Shown one piece after another: positions 11,969 to 23,491 of a stretch of 64,000 nucleotides of DNA. The notes beneath the pieces were generated by a model. It was given only the letters and a program-made list of their open reading frames with translations, made no database searches and had not been told where the DNA came from. Source of the DNA: Eleusine coracana subsp. coracana (lineage: Eukaryota; Streptophyta; Magnoliopsida; Poales; Poaceae); assembly GCA_032690845.1 (NCBI GenBank), contig CM064426.1, forward strand, positions 46,144,508 to 46,208,507. The letters run 5' to 3'. Position 1 is the first letter of the stretch. Each line of letters begins with the position of its first letter. Made by a program: the position numbers and the translations under genes.

Positions 11969-13543
11969 ATGGAGGATGACCCCACCTCATATGAAGAAGC
12001 CATGAGTAGTGTCCACTCATCTAAGTGGTTGGAGGCCATGAAAGATGAAATGAATTCAATGAGTCTCAATGAAGTTTGGGACTTAGAAGAGATTCCTAAA
12101 GGAGCCAAAACAGTAGGCTGCAAATGGGTCTATAAGATTAAATATGACTCTAGAGGGAATATAGAAAAGTTTAAGGCACGACTTGTGGCAAAAGGCTTTA
12201 CGCAAAGAGAAGGAATTGATTACAATGAGACATTTTCTCCAGTCTCTTGTAAAGATTCTTTCAGAATTATAATGGCACTAGTGGCACATTACGATTTAGA
12301 ATTACATCAGATGGATGTAAAAACGGCATTTCTCAACGGGGATTTAGAAGAAAGAGTTTACATAGCACAACCGAAAGGTTTTGTCGTGGAAGGAAAAGAA
12401 AAGATGGGTTGTCGTTTAAGGCAATCCATTTATGGATTAAAGCAAGCTTCAAGACAATGGTACTTGAAGTTTGATGGGACAATAAAGAAATATGGATTTG
12501 AAGACAATATTGAGGACAACTGCATTTATGCAACGTTTAAGAATGGAAAATTTATTTTCCTAGTTTTATATGTGGATGATATCTTACTGGCCAGTAGTGA
12601 TATCAGCCTACTACAAGAAACAAAGAAATTCCTGTCCTTAAACTTTGACATGAATGATCTTGGTGAAGCATCATATATTTTGGGCATTGAGATTCATCGA
12701 GATAGAAGAAAGTACGGATTGGGACTGTCTCAAAAGACATATATAGAGAAGGTGTTAAAGAAAATCAACATGCACAAGTGTAGTGCCACACCTGCTCCTA
12801 TAGTCAAGCGCGAAAGATTTGGGGATTGGCAAAAACCCAAGAATAAGTTTGAGCTCGATGACATGAAAACGAAACCATATGCTTCGACTGTGGGAAGCTT
12901 ACAATATGCGCAAGTATGTACACGCCCTGACTTAGCATTTGTCACCGGGTTACTTGGCAGATTTCAGAGTAATCCAGGCCTTGAGTACTGGAAATTGATA
13001 AAGAAAGTCTTGCGTTATTTGAAAGGAACAAAAGGTCTCATATTGGTATACAGAAGATCATATTCACTCCAAGTGGTGGGGTATTCTGATTCAGACTTTG
13101 CAACAGATAACACGAAATCCACATCGGGGTATGTTTTTACCCTAGCAGGAGGAGCCATTTCATAGAAAAGCTCCAAACAGACTATCACGGCAGGGTCTAC
13201 CATGTATGCCGAGTTTATAGCATGTTATGAGGCCACGGGGCAGGTTAACTGGCTAAAGAAATTTATACCCGAATTAAGAGTGGTTGATAATATTGAGAAA
13301 CCACTAAAGTTATACTGCGATAATGAACTAACAGTAATGTATGCTCACAACAATCAGTCCAGTGGTGCTGCCAACCACATTAATATAAAGTATTATGTTG
13401 TGAAAGATAAAGTCCAGGATCGCACTATAAGTCTCGAGCATATCAGGACTGAAACAATGCTTGCTGATCCGCTCCCGAAAGGCCTACCGCCCAGCGTGTT
13501 CAAGGAACACGTAGTCGGCATGGGGTTAAGGAAAGCCTTATGA
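11969..13543 (+). pseudogene. copia-1 reverse transcriptase and RNase H
   Basis: The reverse transcriptase starts in the linker before SYEEAM and runs through CKWVYKIK, KARLVAKGFTQREG, HQMDVKTAFLNGDL and YGLKQASRQWY to the catalytic LYVDDILLA. RNase H follows, with GYSDSDFATDNTKSTSGYVF. A TAG at 13163 falls where copia elements have a conserved Trp. The frame then continues (KSSKQT, STMYAEF, LYCDNE, ADPLPKGLPP) to TGA at 13541. A single nonsense change therefore interrupts an otherwise open 1.6-kb frame. Confidence 0.93.
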
Positions 13544-13697
13544 TTCTGGACTTAGGGCCTAAAGAAATGTATCTGTTTGTAAATGGGGATGTGTATAGTA
13601 GCTGTTGAATCTATCAACGCTAAACTGTAACGATAAAACATGCTCTATATGTAAATCCATGATGAAATAGAAAAATGTATGATGATGAATGAGATCT

Positions 13698-13707
13698 AGG
13701 GGGAGAA
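13698..13707 (+). other. copia-1 polypurine tract
   Basis: AGGGGGAGAA lies one base before the 3' LTR. It is the expected plus-strand primer site. Confidence 0.85.
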
Positions 13708-13708
13708 T

Positions 13709-14170
13709 GTTAGTAGATCTCAATGTTGGGCCCAACGGCCCAACTCCCAGATCGCGCCCTGATCGGGGGTGCCCCAACCCTTCTCTGGTTGGTGGGCCCT
13801 TGTCGCACTACGCCAAATAAAAGGCCGGGAGGACACCGGGGCACGGACACCTAAGTTGACCGCCGCCATCACTCCTCTCTATAGAAACCCTAATCCGATC
13901 CCAAGGAGACGGGCGCAGCCAGCGTCGGAAAGCTGCCGCCACGTCACCGCCTCTGCACCAACACCAACCTCGACGTCGCCATGACAGGAACCGACGCCGC
14001 CGCAAGCTCTGCCCCGACTCTGGCTCTCCCCGCCACGGCTCCCGCTCCGTACGCACACAACCCAGGTACTCTCACCTCTCTCCTCTCCCTCTAGATTTGT
14101 ACGAAGAACCCTGCTACCCATGATCTACCTTTACTGGATGCTAGCTAGGCCATAGAGAAAGGATTTAACA
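13709..14170 (+). repeat. copia-1 3' LTR
   Basis: This 462-bp direct repeat of 7670-8132 starts TGTTAG and ends TTTAACA, and is followed by the target duplication TTCAG. Confidence 0.93.
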
Positions 14171-14175
14171 TTCAG

Positions 14176-14605
14176 ATCATTCTACTCGTTCATCTCTCTA
14201 AACGTTTGGACATTTCGACATCAAGCAATTGCATCTTCGTCCTCCGTTTACCCAGAAGCTTTACTTTGCTACTTAGATCAGGTGATGAAATAAACAACCT
14301 TGTTCCATTTTAATTTGATTAAAAACTTTATCAATTTGTATCTTCAATCATGTCGTCATTCTTCTAACAGATAGATTCATCAGTTTCCTCTTAATATTAT
14401 TTCATTGTCCCGTTTGCACTGAGAATTACTGTTTATTACATTCTTGCCAAGTATATTAGTCCACCACGATCTCGTATGTCACCAAAATAAAACAAATCCA
14501 TTTTTACCTATTGTTTTTGTCCCCTAGATCACCAAGTGCAAGGTCCCTCCCACTTCTTGAGGGTCGCCAGCCGCTTCAAGACGATGCTACCAAATCAGAA
14601 AGACC
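14176..14605 (+). other. Presumed 5' flank/leader of the RPA-like gene
   Basis: AT-rich sequence between the copia-1 insertion and the first ATG. It contains T-rich, acceptor-like tracts (CCCCTAG at 14522-14528), so a 5' UTR exon is possible. No clear TATA box was recognised; the original promoter may lie beyond copia-1. Confidence 0.3.
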
Positions 14606-16310
14606 ATGAACTTCGCACGAGCGCGGCGAGATTCACTATGCATCATCGATGGTGCTACAAACATTGGGTGCGTCCACAGACCAGGCAACCAATGTATGTG
14701 TCCTGACAGAGCAGTTGTCCATGAAAAATTCCACGATCATGTAGTTCATGACACGTCAGATCTGATGCTCGACAACCGTGCTACCGTAGATGATTCTATG
14801 TCATTTGCCGCAACTTCAGATCCATTGCACGACAACCGTGCAACCTCAGAACCGTTGCACGACAACCGTGCAACCTCAGATCCGTAAGCGTTATTTGGCA
14901 CATATGTGATCACGCTTAATATTTGATTACAATATTCATTTTCTTTTTCTTTGCCATGCTAGGTCGACTATAGATAATCATGACTTGTTAAAGTATAATA
15001 TCACTGAATCATACAGTCTTCTAGACAGGCAAGTATTTGATTCAATCTTTTTGTGCTTTATATGATTTAACTGTCTGAATTTCACTTTTGTGGTTCATTG
15101 GCGCAGGAGTGTTCACTTAAATTGTATTTCCTTTGTAAACACTAATGGTTTGTGGGACGTGACAGCTATGGTTTTTTGGAGAGGTGGAATCCGAGTGTTT
15201 GATGGAAATTCATACCTACGAGTCATATTATTAGATCAAGAGCTATGTTGGTTGGTTCGCCCATTTATTTGTTATCAAAATGACAATATAAAATTGCATG
15301 GTCAAGTTCGATTCCGTATAATCTTTCACAGGGTACCAGAATGGAGGCAGTGGCCTTTGGAGATCAGTGTATTCCTCTGAATCACATGCTTGTTGAAAGA
15401 AACATATATCATTTCAAAGGAGTGTGATTTAGGTCCACGACGTACGATGTTGGTCACCAGTATGGTCCTTAAGAAGTGAGTACTACGTTCTGATGTCTAC
15501 TGACACTGTCGTACGAGCTACAGAAATGACTGTACATGTCATAATGTGTCCACGTGTATTTTTAGAATTTGATAATTTGGTTCTGATGCCACATAACACG
15601 TTCACAGGTACAGTTGCCAGTCTTTGTCAAGCATTATTATTTAATCATCCTGTTTGTATTTGTTATTGAACTAACTCATCCAATTATCACACATTTTCAG
15701 ATGTTATAGGCATGGTTGTCTATGTGTCCAATAGACAAAATGGACTAAACTTCCGACATCGTCCAAGCAGGTACGTTATAATAATGAACCCCCATGGACA
15801 GATGCTCGTCATACACGTCAATGGATCAAACCTTACCCGGCACCTTGCGGAATTACAAGAGGCAGTTTCTGAGTTCCACACGATTGTTGCAGTCCATGTC
15901 AAAGTTGATTGGTACAGAGGTATTCAGGATATTTTGAATATATATGTACATTATTTTATGATTTATCATAAGGACCTTAATTTTATTTCGTGAATTGTAG
16001 ATGTATTGTCCACAACTTCATATAGCCACTTAATATTCAGACCACAATGCATACAAGCTACTGAGTTACAAGGTATAGCAACTACAGGTTCACACAAAAT
16101 TATAGTTTATTTTCTTCAATTATTAGATCTTATTATAATATAATTTTCGTGTCCTATACAGGTTTACGAGAGCTGCCACTCCCATTCCATCGTCAGGCAC
16201 GTTGACATGCTCATGCATATTTGTCATATTTGTCTCGTGTTTTGAACATCATATAGAACTCTACCTTCATAGTGGCTGATGCGTATAGCAACGATATGAA
16301 AAGGACCTAG
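14606..16310 (+). CDS. RPA70-like OB-fold protein, 8 exons, 374 aa
   Basis: Eight exons join in phase with no stop: 14606-14883, 14963-15028, 15107-15332, 15433-15607, 15701-15919, 16001-16072, 16162-16196 and 16257-16310. Introns are GT..AG except two GC donors (15029, 16197). ATG 14606 is the first Met after an upstream in-frame stop. The second half matches replication protein A large-subunit DNA-binding OB folds: a domain start DVIGMVVYV, the strand MNPHGQMLVIHVNG, then ELQEAVSEF, IVAVHVKV, LSTTSYSH and IQATELQ. An N-terminal OB fold is suggested by NSYLRVILLDQE. The zinc-binding C-terminal domain of canonical RPA1 is absent. The N-terminus has an LHDNRATS(D/E)P repeat. Plant Helitrons are known to carry RPA-like genes, which fits the context. 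Single-stranded-DNA binding is inferred. A gypsy element begins five bases after the stop. Confidence 0.72.
14818..14880 (+). repeat. 30-bp minisatellite within exon 1 of the RPA-like gene
   Basis: Two near-identical 30-bp units (core TTGCACGACAACCGTGCAAC) sit in frame and encode LHDNRATSDP-type decapeptides. A degenerate earlier unit encodes LDNRATVDD. Each unit contains the inverted repeat GCACG-ACAAC-CGTGC. Because the unit length is a multiple of three, copy number can change without breaking the frame. Confidence 0.85.
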
Positions 16311-16315
16311 ATATA

Positions 16316-19300
16316 TATGACACCCCAGGTGACTCAATTCATTTAACCAACATGAAGAGCTTAGGTCATGAACAACATAGCATAAAATAATAAGACTCAC
16401 TCCCTTTTAATTAATTCTAGGCAAATAAAAACCCTGCAATCAAGTTATTGAAGCAATTCAAAAATTTTAATAAAACTTATGCTAAATAAATTCATAATCA
16501 TGTTGGTAATAATAAAATAGAATTTTATGAAATTATTGGGCATTTTATCTGCTTGGAAAGACCCTTAATTAATTAATTGATTCTTAAGAAACTAATTAAT
16601 GCATTTAATTAATTCTAAAAATATGTTTATGAAAATTTCAAATAAAATTCACCAAAGTGTTCTCCACCATTTAAATAGTCAGTCCACCAATTTTCACTAA
16701 TTTAGGAAGTCCCTAGCTATTTTATTTTGAATTAATGAAAATCAGCTTTGACTAGGGACCTCTTTGCACTAAATCTAAAAGATCAGGGGGCGCAGTGTAA
16801 AATACCACTCTTCTTCCTCCCCACTGGCATAGAACCTGCCGGCTCCTCTCTGCCGCCGGCGCACCGCCCGGCTCGCCTTCACTCCCCACCTCGGAAATAC
16901 GCGCGCGCTACAGCGTCAACGCCTACACCTATGCCCTCCGCCCTGCCCCCTCACCGCGAGCTCGCCTGACAGATTTCTCTTCTCCACTCTTCTCTGCACG
17001 CCACCGGCCGACGACTTCAAATACCACCATTTCCTCCGCTCCCGCTTCTGCCCACTCACTCTTATCTCTCCGCAACTTGGGAGCGAACCTGCAAACTCAC
17101 GAAACCGCTCTCTCTCGCTCTCAGTCTTCTGCTCTCTCTATTTTCTCCTCTCTTTGCCCCTCTCTGCCATTGCTAAACGAAGCCGAAGCTCAAACTCGGC
17201 TGTCGTCGTTCCACTGCTTCTCCCGCATCAGCTAAACTTCAAACCCATGCGCTCACACCTCCTCTATATTTCTATGTCACTCGCTCGACCAAACCCTGCG
17301 TGAGCCCTAGTCAATTTGAAGAAAAACCAAAGCAGGCAACTCCGGTTACCTCCTCCGCTGCTGGCCCAAAATTCGGTACCCTCGGTGAGTCTTGCCGCAT
17401 ATTTTTCTTCTCCCACGCACGCGAACCATCTACGCATTTCCCTGACCTACTTCTCCTTTGTTTCCTCCACTCAAGTGGCCGGCAATCACCTTTTTCCCCC
17501 GACTCTGCTCTGGTGCCGGCAAGGATCAAGCCGCCTTGTCGACGAGCTCCTACTTTCGGCCATCCCCGTCCAACGTCGACTTGATGCCGCTCTCCGTGGT
17601 GCTCCCGTGAAGCTGTAGGACCCAACCCCGCCCGATTCCCTGCTCCGAGCCATCATCGCGAAGTCGCCGAAGACCTTCCTCCACCACATCTCGCCGCCGA
17701 CGGTCTTCTGGTGAGAACCCCACCTCGCGAACCCCTCCATCCCCTTCGCCTAGGTGCGCATGTCGTTTATTTGCTCCCGCGGCGAGCTTTCTTCCCGCGT
17801 AGTGCCCGCCGGCGAGCCCTCCAGCGAGGCAGCCGCTGCTCTGGCAAGCCGACTGGCAGTCCCACTGGCATCCGACGTGGAGTCGACGTGTCACCCACGT
17901 GGCTCCAATGTGGAAACCCCATAAAAACAGAAAATTGCCAGAAAATGCATAAATCTTTGGAAACTCATAGTAAATCGAGTTTAAACCCAATGAAGCTCAA
18001 ATAAAATTTGATAGGTTCATTTTGAATTGCTCTATTTAGTAAATTGATAAATCATTGCCTCTATACTTGTATTTTTATTAATTCAATTAATTGTCCAAAC
18101 ACAAATTAATTCACCAGATATTCTAGGAACCAAATTTAACTTTGATTTTTGGCATGCTTAATAACTACATAATTATCTATCACCACAATTTTTGGTTTAG
18201 AAAAATATGAAATATTTTTGACTTTGGAATTTATTTAGTGTGGTTGCTTAAATTAATTTTAGTAATTATTTTATAATTAATTGGCCCCAGCCACTTGGCA
18301 CAAAAATCATTCACACAAGTCTCTATGCCCAGTAAATCATAGAAGTCCAGAAACCTAAGTTTACTTAATTAAATTAAATTAATTGCTCATACCACTATTT
18401 TACTTTAATAAATGCTCGTAATTAGAGTAATTATATCCAGAGGCTATAAATTGGTAAAAATACAGTTCATCTATGTCCCTGTTCATGATAAATCACTCAA
18501 GATCAAAATTGGTTGGTTACTATTGTAATTGCTTAATTATTCTGAAGGACTATAACAATCCTAAATAAATGATTAACACACATAAAATGATGAAACTCTA
18601 ATTTGTTTCTTTGAAGCATATGGCTTCGAGAATATTGAAGCATATGGCTTCGAGAACATAATAATAATGTTAATCAACATTTAAAGACATTGTGCATCAT
18701 ATCATTGCATTCTATGGTATTTTGATAATAGCGACACTTCAATTCTATCATATAGGCAACAACAACCCGGAGCAGGAAGAAGAGGATCTTCAGAAGGACC
18801 TTGATCCCCAAGAGCAAGACGTTGTAGTTGCTAGCGCTAACATCGATCCAGGCAAGCCCCGACTTTCATTCGCCAATTTATAAAGTTGCTAGTTTTCAAT
18901 ATTACTAGTGTCTGTGATTATTGCATTAGGTCATAGGAGTTGATTGGAACCCACTTGCATGATACCCAAATGACCTACGCCACTGACATTAGAAATTTGG
19001 TAGTATCGGTACTGTGTCGCTATGCTTAGTAATTGCTAGACGCGATAGATATCGTTACTATGAATGAACATGACCACTGGAACGAGACTTATAAAAGAAG
19101 TTTTTTTTGATGTCATGACCGGGCAGGGATGATGCATGTGTTGGTTTGCAGCAATACATGGGTGTTGACTGCGGTAGCCCTGCCTTGTCGAACCTAGGAC
19201 CCGTTCGTGGTCGGACCCTTGGTCAAGTATTGAACAGTACCGAATGCATGCTAGTCTATGTGCACTAGTCAACTGATGTAGCATTGACGCGACAATGAGG

Positions 19301-20204
19301 ACGGTACCTAGTACAGTGGTTGTTGTCCCTTCTGCTACTGGAGTGGGCGGTTCATACCGCGAAGTACTGTTGGCAGGACGGCATGCCCACTCACTGAGAC
19401 TGGACCCGGACCGAGTTATTTTTCGTCCTTGCGAAAGGTTGCCCTATACGACCTTAATTGGTCCATATGTGTCGTGTATCTTGGTTTATCCCAGCTGGTG
19501 TAAATCAATTGCAATTGCTGTCCTTCGTAGTAATGAGTACCACTTGGTCACTGAGTCATCATGTAGTTGGACATGGTACTTGGGAATTGATTATGATGCT
19601 TATCGTTGTTGTTACTGTTATTGCTCTTATGTTGCACTTACCTTATGTATTGCTTTATTAGCTTATTGTTGCCACTAAAGTTACCTTCTACTCAACCCAG
19701 TTAATTTGAGAAGTAAAACCTGATAAAACTAATAGGTTGCTTAGTGCGAGTCTTTTCAAACAAGCCACCTATTAGAGCCATTGCATGCCTAGATGTCCGA
19801 TGGGTAAGTCTTGCTGAGTAATTAGTACTCAGGCTTTGTGCCATTGTTGTTTTCACGTAATGAAGAGGTAGAATTGCCTAAGAATGTGCTGCCCTGGGAC
19901 ATGCAAGTCCCTGAGGGTTGGACTGCCCACAGGGAGTCTGACTCGCCACCGCAGTATTGATGTGTGTTGCTAGAGTGATGGTTCTTCGGGCATGAACCAT
20001 TACTATGTTGTATCATCGAGCTCGTAGCTTCTTATCGTGATTTGCTTCCGCTGTTTTTTAAATATTATGAACTTGTAAAATTTCGCTGCACTCTGATGAC
20101 CAATTGATGTAATATTAAATTTAAATTTGAACCAATGTTATATTATCAAGTGTCTGCATTATCAGCACCGTCGGGACCTCGATCCTCCGGGAAGGGGCGC
20201 CACA
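16316..20204 (+). repeat. gypsy-1 5' LTR
   Basis: It starts TATGACACCCCAGG (the 3' LTR has TGTGACACCC, so the second base has mutated) and ends GCGCCACA. It has a GC/pyrimidine-rich core (about 16780-17900) and AT-rich flanks. It differs from the 3' LTR by many substitutions and by about 33 extra bases near 19890, lying between CTGCCC direct repeats. ORFs inside it recur in the other LTR only because the LTRs are copies. Confidence 0.93.
18611..18658. repeat. 24-bp direct duplication in the gypsy-1 LTR
   Basis: TTGAAGCATATGGCTTCGAG occurs twice in tandem (18611-18634, 18635-18658), and again as a pair from 29415 in the 3' LTR. Each unit contains the inverted repeat GAAGC-ATATG-GCTTC. Confidence 0.85.
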
Positions 20205-20206
20205 GC

Positions 20207-20219
20207 TGATATCAGAGCC
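20207..20219 (+). other. gypsy-1 primer-binding site
   Basis: TGATATCAGAGCC, two bases after the LTR, matches the usual TGGTATCAGAGC initiator-tRNA-Met site with one change (G to A). Confidence 0.85.
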
Positions 20220-21159
20220 ATGGTCCATGATAATACAACAAATAAATCATATTTTCAAAAACCACGACGTTGCGAGTAAGGATACGTTAGTATTGCCCCT
20301 ATAGATAGTTGGGTGGTGACAAATCTAACCTGGGTTATGATTGTTTACATTATTGCATCTATGGCTTCTTTAAACAAAGGTACGTGGGTGCTTAACCGAC
20401 ACGCGTGATATCGGTGTCTGTGCTCGTAGGCGGATACAAGACACTGTTGGCTTGTGACTTATCACAGGGCGATCATTTTTCCATGGATCGTTACTAGTAG
20501 AACTGTGCTTCTTTTCGTAGTTTCTTTTGAATTTGATGTATTGTTTCTGCACTGAATCTTCTGTAGGTACGCTAACGCCATTAGTATAACCTTTAGAATG
20601 ACTTACGTGTTGAGTGCGGGTCGTCACCACATATTCGTGCCGCTAAGTCTCGGCAAGTTAGGTGTTGTGTGGTGAGGAACGATAGGTTAATAAAATGAAG
20701 GTTTTGTATCATGCATCCCATTATAACTAAACCAAAATTTGGTTCTCTCCTTGCTCACCAACCTCTGAATAAAAATTTTCAAAACCTAATAAGTATAAAA
20801 TTCTGAATAACAAGGTTAACAGGAATCTGTCCTATTTTTAGCTGCCAACTTCAAAAATTCATAACTAAAGTTATACTTCGGATTTTTAGGTGTTTAAATA
20901 CAATCTGGAAAGCCCTAGAAGTCTATTTTCATCTCCAATAGGTTTCACCATCTTTCCAGTTTCCCCCTGTCGAGTAGAGCCAAAACATTAAGCCTATGTC
21001 AATCTGAAACTGAATTTGTTTTGAGACCCATTGCCGTATTATTGACCCTTGAGGCTGGAAAATGTGAACAAAAACTTTGTTTCTGTATTTCATAGCACTA
21101 TATATGAAATGCATTGTTACTCATGGAACATTGTACTCACCATTGGGTTTATGTTCCAG
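20220..21159 (+). other. gypsy-1 leader
   Basis: About 0.9 kb of mostly AT-rich sequence with no domain-bearing ORF, ending TTTATGTTCCAG directly before the ATG of the first extra ORF. That AG resembles a splice acceptor. Confidence 0.6.
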
Positions 21160-22110
21160 ATGGGTGACCATGATTTTGAGGATCTTTTGCACGACGGGTG
21201 GCGCTACACCACCAGACTCCACCACGATGGCTTTCCTACACTGCTGTGGGATCTCTTACGCTTGTTGGGCTACGATGAGCCGCCCTCTTACAAGGGCCAC
21301 GAGGCCCATCGTCATGGCATGATTCTTGCTAAGGTGCACATCAGCGTGCCCATACACTCGCGCAACCTCGACATGGCGGGTATGGAGAGCACGGCGACTT
21401 GTGGGAGTCTCCGTGAGGGCTTGGAGAGAGTGGCCCACAGGGCTCTCACCCACTTCTGCGGGCGCCACACAGTAGCGCTCTCTGGGACCCCGTTTGAGAT
21501 GATCCCCATCTAGCACCAGGCCAACCTGGTCTGGTGGAGGCGCGTGGGGCGCATTGGCCGCGACGACTACCCGACGTACCATGCAGGGTACCACCGTGTG
21601 TCCTACTACTCCGAGTATCTCCTCAACTTGGATGGGGAGGCTAGCAGCCACAGCAGTATCATACTGGCTGAGGCCAAGCAGGTCTGGGTTTAGATGAATG
21701 ACCTGTAGACATAGGTTGACGCACAACAGAGAGAGATTCAGTGGCTGACCGCTGCTCTTGAGGCGAGTGAGACTCGCGTTACTGAGGTGACTGAACAGTG
21801 CGACACCCTCGCGTAGGAGGTTGACAGATGTGGCGTGATTATGCAGCAGTGCGCCAACCACAACAAGCACCTGCAGCATCAGTTGATGGCTGCACAACAC
21901 GAGATGGAGCTTATGAGAGAGGATTTAGAGACCCTGGCCCAGGAGAACCAGGGCCTGTAGCAGCAGCTTGAGGCAGCCCTTGCACCATCGACAGCACCGG
22001 AGGAGGAGGACCCGTAGGAGGATATGGACGAGGAGTTTGACATGGACTACGAGGCACCCGCCCGAGGCAGGACCTAGGAGGATAATGGTAGACTAGCCTA
22101 GTCTCGGTAG
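21160..22110 (+). pseudogene. gypsy-1 extra ORF A (coiled-coil, acidic tail), many TAG stops
   Basis: One frame of about 317 codons starts MGDHDFEDLLHDGW and stays aligned throughout, but it is interrupted by TAG at 21511, 21691, 21706, 21712, 21814, 21958, 22015, 22075, 22099 and 22108; the last could be the true end. There is no TGA or TAA. Layout: an N-terminal globular part (LLRLLGYDEPPSY, HISVPIH, ALTHFCGRH, GTPFEMIPI), a Gln/Glu-rich predicted coiled coil (about residues 180-275), then an acidic tail (EEEDP, EDMDEEFDMDYE). It is GC-rich and rich in CAG codons. It is homologous in layout and many positions to ORF B downstream. It is not a gag or pol domain I recognise. Confidence 0.7.
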
Positions 22111-22331
22111 TCAGGATCAGTTGGGCAGGTAACTTTCGTCGAACCACGCGATGTTGTTGTATTTTAGGGTTGATGCGTGAGATGTTTTTGTAACTCGAGG
22201 GCTACATATTCCGAGTCATGTATGGAAATTATGATGATTTGCGTTGTGCATTGGATGTACCATTAGTAGCTATTGTTGTTGCAACAAAGTTAATCGTATT
22301 CATCGACACAATCGAAGTACTTTCTTTGTAG

Positions 22332-23205
22332 ATGGCTGAAAACAAGGAACAACCATCACAAGGTTGGGAAATTACCGATGGCCTGGAGTTCATAGGAATG
22401 ATTCACCTATTTTGGAGAGTTCTCCAAAGATTCGGATATTCCATTCCTCCCACCTATGTTGGCAAGGAATTCCAGGAGCATGAAGTCCCCTCATGTGTCA
22501 TCCATGTGGCGATTCCCGCCAACTACTCCGTCATCCCCACCTGGGAACCTTGGACCCTTAGCGTCACCGGGATAGATCTGCCTTCCACCTAGAATGTAGC
22601 TGCATTCAAGGCACTTACTCGGTTCTGTGAAGACCACAAGCATGATGTTGCTGGAACACCCGTTGCCTTGCTACCCATTAATGATGTGACGGATTTCGAA
22701 TGGATGAGGCGTGTGGATTTCATCTTTGATCCAAACCACCGCCACCATGATCCTATGCTACCCCTAATAGAGTATTATGGTCTGTCCATGTTCGCTTTGT
22801 GCACAAACTTGTGCCGGCGATTGGATGTGTTCCATTCTGCACTACGACTTTCTGAGGTCAAAAAACAAGCTAAGGATGAAGAAATTGCAGAACTGAACCA
22901 GCAAATCCAAGCCAAGAATGAAGAGATGGATGCGATTCTACAAGAATGTGACAAAAGCCTTGTAGGATGCAGCAGATTTTGAGCATGACATGATTGAGGC
23001 TCAAGATGACTTGAAAGCATTCAAGGCTTCCCATCTTTCTATTGAAGGGAATTGGGATGAGATCTTCATAGAGTATGGAGAACAAGACGATGTGGAGATG
23101 GCACCTGCAGGTGTTGATGACGAGGAAATGATGGATCTGGAGGAACCAGGAGAGCCTATGGAACAGGAAGACCTGGAAGAGCTAAAAGACTTAGGCCAGG
23201 AGTAG
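22332..23205 (+). pseudogene. gypsy-1 extra ORF B, diverged paralogue of ORF A
   Basis: It starts MAENKEQPSQGWEITDG. It shares ORF A's layout and landmarks: FGYSIPPTY against LGYDEPPSY, VIHVAIP against KVHISVP, ALTRFCEDH against ALTHFCGRH, GTPVALLPI against GTPFEMIPI, and WMRRV against WWRRV. A coiled coil (EVKKQAKDEEIAELNQQI) and an acidic tail (DDEEMMDLEEPGEPMEQED) follow. One TAG at 22590 and one frameshift near 22960 break it, and it ends at TAG 23203. Its base composition is much more AT-rich than ORF A, so the pair is old or of different origin. The T-rich sequence before its ATG ends TTTGTAG, another acceptor-like site. Function unknown. Confidence 0.7.
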
Positions 23206-23491
23206 ATGATTCGCTACCCCTGTGTACAGTCATGTAGTATATGTATCCCTAGTTCGATATAAAAGTGTGAATCTTGCATATTGTGTCCGCAATATCGTAA
23301 CTAGGCGATGGCACATATATGCAAGGAATTGTGTGATTATGTCCTTTAACAGCCATGTAGACTAGATTGAATCAATAAAGATGGATGTCATTCTGAGATT
23401 TTACCGTACCACTTGCAAATTTACGTTTTGTGCATGTGATTTTATGGAATGTTATGAGAACCAACTAATGTGCAACCGTATAAATTGCAGC
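23206..23491 (+). other. Spacer between ORF B and gag in gypsy-1
   Basis: About 0.29 kb without a domain-bearing ORF. It ends AATTGCAG two bases before the gag ATG, again resembling a 3' splice site, so gag-pol may be expressed from a spliced mRNA that skips ORFs A and B. Confidence 0.45.

Larger units (their letters stand above)
7670..14170 (+). mobile_element. Ty1/copia retrotransposon copia-1, full length but decayed
   Basis: Two LTRs (7670-8132 and 13709-14170) begin TGTTAGTAGATCT and end TTTAACA. They flank a primer-binding site, leader, gag, protease, integrase, reverse transcriptase and RNase H in copia order, and a polypurine tract. A perfect 5-bp target duplication, TTCAG, lies at 7665-7669 and 14171-14175. 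The element is 6501 bp. Its coding region carries three in-frame stops and at least two frameshifts. It lies just inside the candidate Helitron 5' end and separates it from the RPA-like gene. Confidence 0.95.

Noticed and set aside
16748..18004. Overlapping ORFs in the gypsy-1 5' LTR that recur in the 3' LTR (27550-28806)
   Set aside because: They recur only because the LTRs are copies. They are low-complexity, GC/pyrimidine-rich translations with no domain.
19295..20016. ORFs of 64-127 codons near the end of the gypsy-1 LTR, also at 30120-30482
   Set aside because: Duplicated LTR sequence with no motif, and both strands are open to a similar extent.
21160..22110. TAG read as glutamine (stop-codon recoding) in ORF A
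   Set aside because: Ten sites would have to be recoded, while CAG-to-TAG deamination in a methylated transposon explains the pattern simply.
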